A model generated the notes under the pieces. The model did no database searches and had not been told where the DNA came from. It saw only the letters and a program-made list of their open reading frames with translations. From NCBI GenBank assembly GCA_963976795.1, contig CAXBLT010000002.1:1-64000 (forward strand): a stretch of DNA of 64,000 nucleotides, read 5' to 3'. This DNA comes from UBA7359 sp963976795. Its GTDB lineage: Bacteria > Pseudomonadota > Gammaproteobacteria > Eutrophobiales > Eutrophobiaceae. A program made the translations under genes and the position numbers. Positions 50,840 through 59,500 of the stretch are shown one piece after another. Positions within the stretch are counted from its first letter, which is position 1. Each line of letters opens with the position of its first letter.

Positions 50840-51535
50840 TTATAGCGATTCTTCCGCGGCTGTTTTTCCATCTTCAATGCTTTGAAGCTCTTCGTTAACT
50901 TGTTTCAGTACTGAAACATAGTTTTCAACACCTTGTGCGCCGCTCACAAGATGTTTTTGGTTAATGATTATCGCGGGGACACCGCTAACACCTCTGTTAG
51001 TCCAATATTTTTGATTTTGCCTGACGTCTTCGGCGAAGCGCCCATCTTCTAATATGGCTAATGCCTCTTGCAAATCAAGACCAATGTTTCCGGCTGTTGA
51101 TGCTAAGACATTCGGGTCACCAATATGAAGACGATGAGTAAAAAATGCGCTAAACAATTCCATTTTAAGTTCGTGCTGTAGCCCTTTCGTTGCTGCCCAA
51201 TGCAAAAGTTGATGCGCCATGAATGTGTTATACATACGCATGTCATCGGCATACTTGAACTCAAACCCAAGCTCTTCACCCATCTCTGTAATACGAGCAC
51301 GAGCCTTAGCACTGCCTTCTGTGGTAGTGCCATACTTAGCTGCCGTATGCTCGCGCAGGTTTTCACCTTGAGGCTCCATATGTGGATTGAGTTCGAACGG
51401 ATGCCAGGTAATATCAGCCGTCAAGTCAGTCTCTATAAGTGCCTTTTCCAGCTGTTTGAATCCAATAATACACCAAGGGCAAACAACATCAGATACGATA
51501 TCAAGGTGGATAGGGGATCTGAAAAACGCAGTCAT
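50840..51535 (-). CDS. DsbA-family oxidoreductase, FrnE type
   Basis: The 231-residue cytoplasmic thioredoxin-fold protein has the active site CPWC (C19-C22) in VSDVVCPWCIIGFKQLE, a helical insertion and the cis-proline loop GVSGVPAIIINQKHLVSGAQ. It has no signal peptide, like FrnE of polyketide clusters and of oxidative-stress defence. It converges on the ArsC-like gene. Confidence 0.9.
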   Translation of the reverse strand: MTAFFRSPIHLDIVSDVVCPWCIIGFKQLEKALIETDLTADITWHPFELNPHMEPQGENLREHTAAKYGTTTEGSAKARARITEMGEELGFEFKYADDMRMYNTFMAHQLLHWAATKGLQHELKMELFSAFFTHRLHIGDPNVLASTAGNIGLDLQEALAILEDGRFAEDVRQNQKYWTNRGVSGVPAIIINQKHLVSGAQGVENYVSVLKQVNEELQSIEDGKTAAEESL

Positions 51536-51680
51536 TTTTTAAAATCTTATTAGTAATTAAAAATTTAGTTCCTAGCCGTAGCTCTGGGTCACTCGGCCAA
51601 TCCCTGCCAAAGGATTCTAATGTTCATGCAAATTAATCAAGTGAACATGTCAGCTATCACTTTTTTAGTTTAAATAAATA

Positions 51681-51968
51681 TTATTTATGGGCAATTTCTT
51701 TATCCGTAAATAAATAATCCTTTAGCTCTTTATCAAAAGATGGATCTTGACGACGAATCCACTCAAGAACCATTGCAGCATGCTCTTTTTCTTCATCTCT
51801 ATTGTGAGCGAGAATCGCTTTTAGTTCCTTATTTTTACATGCATCGACTCTCTGGTTATACCAATCTACTGCTTCGAGTTCCTCCATTAGTGAAGTGATA
51901 GCTCTGTGCATATCTCTTGTTTCATTTGTAAGCTCATCTATTGGTTCGTGGTAGCCTTCATTTGCCAT
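51681..51968 (-). CDS. Encapsulated-ferritin-like protein without a cargo tail
   Basis: The 95-residue protein closely follows the EncFtn ferritin core. E29, E30, E32 and W36-Y37 lie in MEELEAVDWYNQRVD, and E59, E60 and H63 in LAHNRDEEKEHAAMVLEW, which corresponds with an offset of two to the Rhodospirillum rubrum iron ligands as I recall them. Such proteins form decameric rings that oxidise Fe(II) and pass iron into an encapsulin shell. Here the protein ends KDYLFTDKEIAHK, without the C-terminal Gly/Leu-rich shell-targeting peptide, and no encapsulin gene lies nearby. It stands alone between FrnE and recQ. Confidence 0.87.
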   Translation of the reverse strand: MANEGYHEPIDELTNETRDMHRAITSLMEELEAVDWYNQRVDACKNKELKAILAHNRDEEKEHAAMVLEWIRRQDPSFDKELKDYLFTDKEIAHK

Positions 51969-52178
51969 TTTAAACTCCTCTTAAAATATTGGTTTATATT
52001 CATAATGATATTATCTGGTCACTTATCAAGCATTAATAATACAAATTGGATATCTCCGAGACAGCATTCTTCAGGATAAAACATTTTAACAGTGCTGTGT
52101 ATAATACAACTTAATTTAAATCTACGTATTAATCCTTTTTATACCTCCAATAATTAACGTCTGGAAAAGAATTATTAA

Positions 52179-54293
52179 ATGAAGCGCGCGCAAGCGATTT
52201 TAAAGTCCACTTTTGGTTACGAACAGTTCCGACATCACCAAGAAGACATTATTCAGGAAATACTGAATGGTAGTGATGCCCTTGTTTTGATGCCAACGGG
52301 TGGAGGCAAGTCTTTATGCTATCAAATCCCGGCACTGGTACTTGATGGCACAGCTATTGTCATATCGCCATTGATTGCCTTGATGCAGGATCAAGTTGAT
52401 GCCTTAAAACAACTTGGCGTCAATGCTGCTTTTCTGAACTCCAGCATGAGTCATGATGAAGCTCAATTGGTGGAGCAACAATTGCTCAATAAGGAACTTG
52501 AGATTGTCTATGTCGCACCGGAAAGGTTATTAACCAATCACATGTTGTTTCTACTAGATCGTTGTCAGGTGTCATTATTCGCTATCGATGAAGCGCACTG
52601 TGTCTCGCAATGGGGTCACGATTTTCGACCTGAATACCAACGACTGAAAATATTACATGAGCGCTACCCTACGATTCCGCGCATTGCATTGACAGCAACA
52701 GCAGATCAACGCACGCGTGGTGAGATTATTTCACAACTGCAATTGGAAGAAGCGAAGGTCTACGTTAATAGTTTTGATCGACCGAATATTACCTATGCTA
52801 TATCAGAAGGCAATAATCCTAAAAATCGATTATGGCGTTTCCTTGAGGATAATCATAAAGACGATGCCGGAATTGTTTATTGTCTGTCACGTAAAAGTGT
52901 CGAAGCCATTGCTGAGTGGTTAAGTGTTCAAGGACGCATCGCATTACCTTATCACGCAGGCTTATCTCAAGAGATCCGACAAAAAAACCAACAACGTTTC
53001 TTGCGCGAAGACAATGTCATTATTGTTGCAACAATAGCCTTTGGCATGGGGATAGATAAACCTGATGTGCGTTTTGTCGCGCATCTAAACCTACCTAAAA
53101 GTATCGAGGCCTATTATCAGGAAACGGGACGTGGTGGACGTGATGGCGAACTGACCAATGCCTGGATGACCTATGGTTTACAAGATGTAATCACGCTTCG
53201 TCAATTTATGCAGAACTCTAACGCCAACGAAGCGCATAAGCGCGTTGAGCATCACAAACTCGAATCAATGCTCGGGCTTTGTGAACTCATTACTTGCCGA
53301 CGCCATGCCTTGCTCGAATATTTTGATGAAGCATCAGCTGAAAATTGCGGTGCGTGCGATAATTGCCTTAGCCCACCGGAGAAATGGGATGCGACTGAAT
53401 CAGCGCAAAAAGCACTGTCCGCAATATATCGAACAGAACAACGTTTTGGGGTGAATTATATCGTTGATATTTTACTGGGAAAAAGCAATGAACGTATCCA
53501 ACGAAATGGACACGACCAACTCAGTACCTTTGCTATAGGTAAAGATTTATCAACCACAGAATGGCGCAGTGTTTTCAGACAATTAATAGCATTAGGGTAT
53601 ATCGACATCGACATGGAACGTCATGGCGCATTACGCCTAACTGAAAAATGTCGCCCGGTATTACGTGGCGAACAAAAACTTGATTTGAGAAAACAATCTC
53701 AAGAAGAAAAAATCACAAAAGAAGCAAAACAAAAACCTGTTGTCCGTCCACAAGATCAAACCTTATGGGACGCCCTACGATCCTTACGTACAACATTAGC
53801 AGATGAAGCTGGCGTACCGCCCTATGTCATCTTCCATGATGCGACCTTGCAAGAAATGCTACGAAAAAGACCCTCTTCACCTGATGCTATGCTTTGCATC
53901 TCGGGTGTTGGAGAACAGAAACTCCAACGTTATGGCCAACAATTTCTTAATGAGATTTCCAAACACCCACTTTCCGCGCTACTCGATAACAATCTTAGTA
54001 AAACAATTAATGAAACATTAATGTTATTTCAGCAAAACATTAGCATCGAAAATATCGCAAAACAAAGAGATAAAAATATCAACACTATATACACACACCT
54101 GGCCGATGCGATTGAATTAGGTTTGTTAGATGTCCGCGACGTTATTGCTTTGGATGACTGCGAATACGATGAGATTATCTATACCATTGAAACAATGGAA
54201 GACGATAAAAAGAATAGACTCAAACCTCTCTATGAAGCTTTAAATGAAGAATACGACTATGGTGTTTTAAGATGCATACAAGCGTCTATTTAA
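52179..54293 (+). CDS. recQ: ATP-dependent DNA helicase RecQ
   Basis: The 704-residue 3'-5' helicase has Walker A MPTGGGKSLCYQ, the DEAH box IDEAHCVSQWGHDFRP, motif VI QETGRGGRDG, the RecQ zinc site (CELITCRRH with CGACDNC), a winged-helix RQC domain and an HRDC domain (QTLWDALRSLRTTLADEA). About 100 residues beyond HRDC form an extra helix-turn-helix-like end (NISIENIAKQRDKNINTIYT). That makes it longer than the ~610 residues of E. coli RecQ but similar to other proteobacterial RecQ proteins. Confidence 0.95.
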   Translation: MKRAQAILKSTFGYEQFRHHQEDIIQEILNGSDALVLMPTGGGKSLCYQIPALVLDGTAIVISPLIALMQDQVDALKQLGVNAAFLNSSMSHDEAQLVEQQLLNKELEIVYVAPERLLTNHMLFLLDRCQVSLFAIDEAHCVSQWGHDFRPEYQRLKILHERYPTIPRIALTATADQRTRGEIISQLQLEEAKVYVNSFDRPNITYAISEGNNPKNRLWRFLEDNHKDDAGIVYCLSRKSVEAIAEWLSVQGRIALPYHAGLSQEIRQKNQQRFLREDNVIIVATIAFGMGIDKPDVRFVAHLNLPKSIEAYYQETGRGGRDGELTNAWMTYGLQDVITLRQFMQNSNANEAHKRVEHHKLESMLGLCELITCRRHALLEYFDEASAENCGACDNCLSPPEKWDATESAQKALSAIYRTEQRFGVNYIVDILLGKSNERIQRNGHDQLSTFAIGKDLSTTEWRSVFRQLIALGYIDIDMERHGALRLTEKCRPVLRGEQKLDLRKQSQEEKITKEAKQKPVVRPQDQTLWDALRSLRTTLADEAGVPPYVIFHDATLQEMLRKRPSSPDAMLCISGVGEQKLQRYGQQFLNEISKHPLSALLDNNLSKTINETLMLFQQNISIENIAKQRDKNINTIYTHLADAIELGLLDVRDVIALDDCEYDEIIYTIETMEDDKKNRLKPLYEALNEEYDYGVLRCIQASI

Positions 54294-54590
54294 CTGAAAC
54301 ACCATCAACAGTCGCTTATCTTCCTTCTCCACCCATTTCGGATAAAAATGTGTTAACCGACCATAGTCTTTTCTTTAAAGCTCTAGTTTTCCCCTATAAA
54401 AAAACGACACCCTAATTACTATAGTATTTAGTTATTTATTAATTAATTCAATCACTTAAATATACTCAAGCAGCTTGATTTAGCGTGTATGATGTTCTAT
54501 CTTTTATATTGAATAATATTAATTTAGCTTTTTAAATGTAACCTGAGTATTAGCAAATAAAAACAAGTGATTAATTAGGAGATATATAAC
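54294..54590. other. AT-rich intergenic region after recQ
   Basis: About 297 bp with no recognisable gene. The stretch 54420-54560 is very AT-rich and probably contains the promoter of the EthD-type gene, whose start is preceded by GGAG at 54579-54582. Confidence 0.5.
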
Positions 54591-54920
54591 ATGGCTAATG
54601 TAAAACTGATTATTCAATACCCTCATCCACATGATGTTTATGCTTTTGATAAGGCCTATAAAGAGGAACATCTTCCTTTGGCAATTGAAAAACTAGATGG
54701 CAAGACAAAGATCGTAACAACTACAGCACTACCGCATGCTCACCATATTCTTCCTGCATATCATCGCTCATCTGAAATATATTTTTCATCTATGGATGCG
54801 TTACTAAGCAGTACACAATCAGACGGGGGGAAAGCGGTTTTGGCTCATGCCGTGGAAATATCAACAGGAGGAGCACCAAATTTCATCATCGCAGAAGAAG
54901 ATAGCGTAATAGAACCTTAA
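54591..54920 (+). CDS. EthD-domain protein
   Basis: The 109-residue protein begins VKLIIQYPHPHDVYAFDKAY, followed by EEHLPLAIEKL and FSSMDALLSSTQSDGGKAVL, the pattern of the EthD family of dimeric alpha-beta barrels. EthD-type proteins are needed for some monooxygenase pathways, but many members have no known role. It ends in a bidirectional terminator shared with glmM. Its position between recQ and glmM, where tpiA/secG are common in relatives, suggests insertion. Confidence 0.8.
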   Translation: MANVKLIIQYPHPHDVYAFDKAYKEEHLPLAIEKLDGKTKIVTTTALPHAHHILPAYHRSSEIYFSSMDALLSSTQSDGGKAVLAHAVEISTGGAPNFIIAEEDSVIEP

Positions 54921-54936
54921 TTGACTAATTAAGGTT
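54913..54936. terminator. Bidirectional terminator between EthD gene and glmM
   Basis: AACCTTAATT and AATTAAGGTT pair perfectly around GACT. Plus-strand T residues follow (54935-54939). The hairpin includes the EthD stop codon and lies directly after the glmM stop (54938), so it can serve both convergent genes. Confidence 0.75.
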
Positions 54937-54937
54937 T

Positions 54938-56287
54938 TTAAACTGATTTTTTTACTACTTCGCCAACCTTAGTTGAAAGCTGGTCGACCAATGTTTCTAC
55001 TTGTTGTTGGTTTTCACCTTCAACCATAACTCGTACCAAAGGTTCTGTACCTGAAGGTCTTAGCACTACACGCCCTGACTCACCGAGTGTGTTTTCAGCA
55101 TCCTTGATAGCATTATTAATCTCCTTGTTGGAAGCAATATCAATTTTCTTTTGAAGTTTTACGTTCTTCATTATTTGTGGAAACTTTGTGATATTACCAA
55201 CCAACTCTGACAATTTTTTCTCCGTTACTTTCATTGCTTCTAATACTTGTAATGCAGCTATGATTCCATCACCAGTCGTTGTGCGCTCAAGATTAATAAT
55301 ATGTCCCGACGTTTCTCCACCCAAGACCAGCTTTTCTTTCAGCAATAACTCCATAACATAACGATCTCCAACCGAAGCCCTTAAAAAATTTAACTGTAAA
55401 TCTTTTATCGCATGTTCCAGTCCCAGGTTACTCATCACGGTGCCAACAACGCCACCATTTAGTATTTCAGTATCTAACTGAGCAATAACATAGAGAATAT
55501 CGTCCCCGTCTATAACATTTCCCTGTTCATCTACCATAATTAAACGGTCACCATCTCCATCCAATGCTATACCGACATCAGCGCGTGACTCTTTCACCAG
55601 GGCTCTTAAGGCCTCAGGTGAAGTCGCACCACATTCATCGTTAATATTTAGCCCGTCTGGTGTTACTGCGTGCAGAAAGACTTCTGCGCCCAATTCTTCG
55701 AAGACTTTCGGTGCAATGTGATAGGTTGCGCCATTGGCACAATCAACGGCAATTCTCAGTCCATTAAAATCAACATCATTATGTAGCTTAGATTTACAAA
55801 ACTCGATATAACGTCTCGGAGCATCTGTTATGCGTCGAGCCTTACCAAGATGTCGTGAATGCACAGATTGCAATGGTAAGTTTAATTCATACTCAATTTC
55901 ATGTTCAACATGATCGGGTAGCTTCGTACCGTCACCTGAAAAAAACTTAATACCATTATCATAGAATGGATTATGCGACGCGCTAATCACAATGCCTGCT
56001 TGAGCACGCGTATTTTTAGTTAAATAAGCTATTCCTGGTGTTGGAATAGGACCTAATAATCGAACATCAACACCGGCCGCAGATAGTCCTGCCTCAAGCG
56101 CAGACTCTAACATGTAGCCAGATATCCGCGTATCCTTGCCTATTAAAACAGGGCCGCTGCCTTTTTTTGCAAGCACACGTCCTGCTGCCCAACCAAGTTT
56201 CATAATAAAGTCAGGTGTGATCACACCTTCGCCGACTATGCCACGAATGCCATCTGTGCCGAAAAACTTTCTACTCTTGGTATTAAT
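54938..56287 (-). CDS. glmM: Phosphoglucosamine mutase, start codon unclear
   Basis: The enzyme converts glucosamine-6-phosphate to glucosamine-1-phosphate for cell-wall synthesis. It has the phosphoserine loop GIVISASHNPFYDNGIKFF, the metal loop ALDGDGDRLIMVDE, the sugar site GETSGHII and the phosphate site RPSGTEPLVRVMVEG. The family N-terminus SRKFFGTDGIRGIVGEG is fully present upstream of the first conventional start (GTG 56224), but the codon where relatives have ATG is AAG (56276-56278). In-frame ATT at 56287 is the nearest possible alternative start, before a TGA at 56296. The coordinates use that ATT as a provisional start. Confidence 0.85.
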   Translation of the reverse strand: MNTKSRKFFGTDGIRGIVGEGVITPDFIMKLGWAAGRVLAKKGSGPVLIGKDTRISGYMLESALEAGLSAAGVDVRLLGPIPTPGIAYLTKNTRAQAGIVISASHNPFYDNGIKFFSGDGTKLPDHVEHEIEYELNLPLQSVHSRHLGKARRITDAPRRYIEFCKSKLHNDVDFNGLRIAVDCANGATYHIAPKVFEELGAEVFLHAVTPDGLNINDECGATSPEALRALVKESRADVGIALDGDGDRLIMVDEQGNVIDGDDILYVIAQLDTEILNGGVVGTVMSNLGLEHAIKDLQLNFLRASVGDRYVMELLLKEKLVLGGETSGHIINLERTTTGDGIIAALQVLEAMKVTEKKLSELVGNITKFPQIMKNVKLQKKIDIASNKEINNAIKDAENTLGESGRVVLRPSGTEPLVRVMVEGENQQQVETLVDQLSTKVGEVVKKSV

Positions 56288-56342
56288 CGTGATTCACTTT
56301 GTCGATTGGATTTTAGATAACACTATTGTGCGGATAAAAACA

Positions 56343-56375
56343 AAGCCTGTGAAGCAAAAAATACTTCACAGGCTT
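56343..56375 (-). terminator. Rho-independent terminator of ftsH
   Basis: On the minus strand AAGCCTGTGAAG and CTTCACAGGCTT form a 12-bp perfect stem around a 9-nt loop, followed by TGTTTTT. It lies about 10 bp after the ftsH stop (56385). It separates ftsH from glmM, so glmM needs its own promoter within about 55 bp or read-through. Confidence 0.9.
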
Positions 56376-56384
56376 GCGGTTATA

Positions 56385-58322
56385 TTATGCAGGTTTTGCT
56401 GGGGGCTCGCCTGATGGCGCATCATCTTCCTTTGAAGGTTTTTCTTTAGATTTCTTCTTTTTCTTGGCAGAAGAAGATCCATCATCATCACTATCATCCC
56501 AACCTGATGGCGGCCTTGGTGTCTTGCCTTCCATCAAATCATCAATCTGATCAGAGTCTATCGTCTCATACTTGATAAGTGCCTCAGCCATGAGATGAAG
56601 CTTATCTTCATTCTCTTTCAAGATTTTCTCTGACCGAGCATAGTTCTTATCAACAATAGAACGTATCTCTTCATCGATAGTATGAGATGTTTCATCAGAG
56701 ATAGCCTTATGTTGTGTCACTGAGTGACCAAGAAAGACTTCGCCATCTTCTTCGCTGTACGTTAAAGGACCCAATTTTTGTGAGAGACCCCATTTAGTAA
56801 CCATATTTCGTGCAAGCAATGTCGCACGCTCAATATCGTTACTTGCTCCGGTGGTAACCATGTCTGCACCAAAGATCAGTTCTTCTGCAATTCGACCACC
56901 AAATAAAGTCGAGATCTGACATTCTAGTAATTGTTTCGAATAACTAAGCCGATCTTCTTCCGGCAAGAACATGGTGACTCCCAAGGCGCGTCCACGAGGA
57001 ATGATCGTGACTTTGTAAACCGGATCATGTGATGGCATCAATCGACCGACAATAGCATGTCCAGCTTCGTGATAAGCGGTGAGTTTTTTCTCTTCCTCAC
57101 CCATAACCATAGAACGACGTTCTGCACCCATCATAATCTTATCTTTGGCGCGTTCAAATTCTTCCATCTCAACTAATTTTTTATTCGCGCGTGCTGCGAA
57201 TAGCGCAGCCTCATTTACCAAATTAGCCAAATCAGCACCGGAAAACCCCGGTGTGCCACGTGCAATAATATTAGCTTTTATATCATCACCCAATGCAACT
57301 TTGCGCATATGCACTTTGAGGATTTGTTCGCGACCACGAATATCTGGTAACGGCACAACAACCTGACGGTCAAAACGCCCTGGTCTCAATAAGGCAGGGT
57401 CTAACACATCGGGGCGGTTTGTTGCCGCGATGACAATCACGCCTTCATTCCCCTCAAACCCATCCATCTCTACCAATAATTGGTTTAAAGTTTGCTCACG
57501 TTCATCGTGTCCACCGCCTAAACCAGCACCACGGTGACGGCCTACGGCATCGATTTCATCAATAAAAATAATACAGGGTGCATGTTTCTTGGCTTGTTCA
57601 AACATATCACGGACTCGTGATGCGCCGACGCCAACAAACATTTCAACAAAATCAGAACCCGATATCGTAAAGAAAGGGACTTTCGCTTCACCAGCGATAG
57701 CTTTGGCTAATAACGTTTTACCGGTTCCAGGTGAACCCACCATTAAGACACCGGAGGGTATCTTACCACCCAGTTTTTGGAATTTTCCCGGATCACGTAA
57801 AAACTCGACTAATTCTGCTACTTCTTCTTTTGCTTCTTCAACGCCTGCAACATCACTGAAGGTGATCTTGATCTGGTCTTCACCTAATAAACGTGCACGA
57901 CTCTTACCAAATGACATAGCTCCACGACCGCCGCCGCCGCCCTGCATCTGTCGCATAAAATAAATCCAGATACCAAGTAACAACAGGATAGGAAACCATG
58001 AGATTAAAGCATGCGCCCAGAATGAGTTTTTGTTGGGTTCCATACCTTTAATTTCGACATTGTTCTCCAAAAGTGTGCCTATCAATGCATCATTACTAGT
58101 TTCTGGGCTATACGTGGTAAATCGATTACCATCAGACATATGGCCCGAGATTGAACTACCCTCGATTCCTACAGAGACAATTCGCCCCGTTTTTACATCA
58201 GAGATAAATTGGGAATAGCTAATCTCCCCAGACAATGCCGGGTTACCAAAATTCTTGAATACCATCATCAGGACCAGGGCGATAATGACCCATAAGACCA
58301 GATTTTTTGCCATGTCGTTCAA
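56385..58322 (-). CDS. ftsH: ATP-dependent zinc metalloprotease FtsH
   Basis: The 645-residue membrane protease degrades membrane and regulatory proteins. It has two transmembrane helices (LVLWVIIALVLMMVF and ALISWFPILLLLGIWIYFM), a periplasmic domain between them, the AAA module (VGSPGTGKTLLAKAIAGEA, FIDEIDAVGRHRG) and the zinc site TAYHEAGHAIVG. The C-terminal tail is Asp/Ser/Lys-rich. Start: TTG 58322 has GAGG at good distance, while ATG 58313 (MAKNLVLW) matches the E. coli N-terminus; either may be used. Confidence 0.95.
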   Translation of the reverse strand: MNDMAKNLVLWVIIALVLMMVFKNFGNPALSGEISYSQFISDVKTGRIVSVGIEGSSISGHMSDGNRFTTYSPETSNDALIGTLLENNVEIKGMEPNKNSFWAHALISWFPILLLLGIWIYFMRQMQGGGGGRGAMSFGKSRARLLGEDQIKITFSDVAGVEEAKEEVAELVEFLRDPGKFQKLGGKIPSGVLMVGSPGTGKTLLAKAIAGEAKVPFFTISGSDFVEMFVGVGASRVRDMFEQAKKHAPCIIFIDEIDAVGRHRGAGLGGGHDEREQTLNQLLVEMDGFEGNEGVIVIAATNRPDVLDPALLRPGRFDRQVVVPLPDIRGREQILKVHMRKVALGDDIKANIIARGTPGFSGADLANLVNEAALFAARANKKLVEMEEFERAKDKIMMGAERRSMVMGEEEKKLTAYHEAGHAIVGRLMPSHDPVYKVTIIPRGRALGVTMFLPEEDRLSYSKQLLECQISTLFGGRIAEELIFGADMVTTGASNDIERATLLARNMVTKWGLSQKLGPLTYSEEDGEVFLGHSVTQHKAISDETSHTIDEEIRSIVDKNYARSEKILKENEDKLHLMAEALIKYETIDSDQIDDLMEGKTPRPPSGWDDSDDDGSSSAKKKKKSKEKPSKEDDAPSGEPPAKPA

Positions 58323-58361
58323 TTCAATAAACCTCTAATAATTAATGATTTCATATTTCCA

Positions 58362-58979
58362 CTATAACCTATACGAACGGGCTAAAACATAGAATTCCCG
58401 AGACTGATCACGTGATGCACCTGGTTTTCGAGTCATTACCTTGGCAAATCGTTCCTTCAATAATCGCCTATATTCATCCGTTCCAGCCCCCTCAAACAAT
58501 TTGATGACCAAATCACCACCGGGTTTTAGTACTTGATGACAAAAGTCATAGACTAACTCCGCCAAAGCGAGGCTTCGTGCCTGATCAGTTATCCTGATAC
58601 CTGTTAAGTTGGGGGCCATATCTGAGATTACAAGATCCGCGCCCTGTTTACCTATATGTCCAATACACTCCTTTTCGACTGCTTCGTCAGTGAAATCACC
58701 TAATATGAATAACACTCGTTCAATCGGCTCCATCGGTAATATATCGACCGAGATTACACGACCATTAGCTTTAACTTGCTCGCTGGCATATTGTGACCAA
58801 CTTCCGGGAGCAGAGCCTAAATCGACAACACAGGTGTTTGGCTTAATGAGCTTATCTTTTTGATCAATCTCCTGGAGCTTGTAAATAGCCCGTGAACGGT
58901 AATGTGACTCACGAGCCTGCTTTACATATTGATCCTTATTCTGTGCGTGTAACCATTGCTTATTAGATTTTTTGGCCAT
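58362..58979 (-). CDS. rlmE: 23S rRNA 2'-O-ribose U2552 methyltransferase
   Basis: The 205-residue SAM enzyme (RrmJ/FtsJ) has the cofactor motif VVDLGSAPGSWSQYA and the K-D-K-E tetrad: RAIYKLQEID, VISDMAPNLTG, LVIKLFEGAG and SREFYVLARS. The rlmE-ftsH pair is conserved as in E. coli. It follows greA with 44 bp between; yhbY, often found there, is missing. Confidence 0.95.
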   Translation of the reverse strand: MAKKSNKQWLHAQNKDQYVKQARESHYRSRAIYKLQEIDQKDKLIKPNTCVVDLGSAPGSWSQYASEQVKANGRVISVDILPMEPIERVLFILGDFTDEAVEKECIGHIGKQGADLVISDMAPNLTGIRITDQARSLALAELVYDFCHQVLKPGGDLVIKLFEGAGTDEYRRLLKERFAKVMTRKPGASRDQSREFYVLARSYRL

Positions 58980-59023
58980 CAGAACACAGTTAATCGCATA
59001 TCGTAGTCACTAAAACATTGAGA

Positions 59024-59500
59024 CTAGATGTACTTAACTTCCAGGATTTCGTATTCGATTACACCACTCGGGGCGTTCACATCAACTGCGTCATCTTGTT
59101 GTTTTCCAATCAAAGCTCTGGCAATAGGTGACGTTATCGAAATCAACCCCTCATTTATATCGGCTTCTTCTTCACCAACAATCTGGTAAGTGACTTCTAC
59201 CTCAGTATCAATATTCAATAGTTTGACCGTAGCACCAAAAACGACACGACCTTCGGCTTCAACCGTCGTCACATCAATTATCTGTGCATCCGCCAAAGCA
59301 GACTCGATAGCATTGACTCGGCCTTCGGCAAAACTTTGTTGTTCGCGTGCGGCATGGTATTCAGCATTTTCACTTAAATCACCATGCGCGCGAGCCTCAG
59401 CAATCGCCTTGGTAATTCGTTGACGATCAACTGTTTTCAGCTTATGCAGTTCTTCTTTTAATTTTTCCGCACCTCTTACAGTCATAGGTGTTTGACTCAT
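59024..59500 (-). CDS. greA: Transcription elongation factor GreA
   Basis: The 158-residue protein has the N-terminal coiled coil with the acidic tip (LSENAEYHAAREQQSFAEGR) that reaches into the RNA polymerase secondary channel to stimulate transcript cleavage, and the C-terminal FKBP-like domain (SPIARALIGKQQDD). Its ATG overlaps the carB stop by 4 bp (ATGA), so it is translationally coupled to carB. Confidence 0.96.
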   Translation of the reverse strand: MSQTPMTVRGAEKLKEELHKLKTVDRQRITKAIAEARAHGDLSENAEYHAAREQQSFAEGRVNAIESALADAQIIDVTTVEAEGRVVFGATVKLLNIDTEVEVTYQIVGEEEADINEGLISITSPIARALIGKQQDDAVDVNAPSGVIEYEILEVKYI

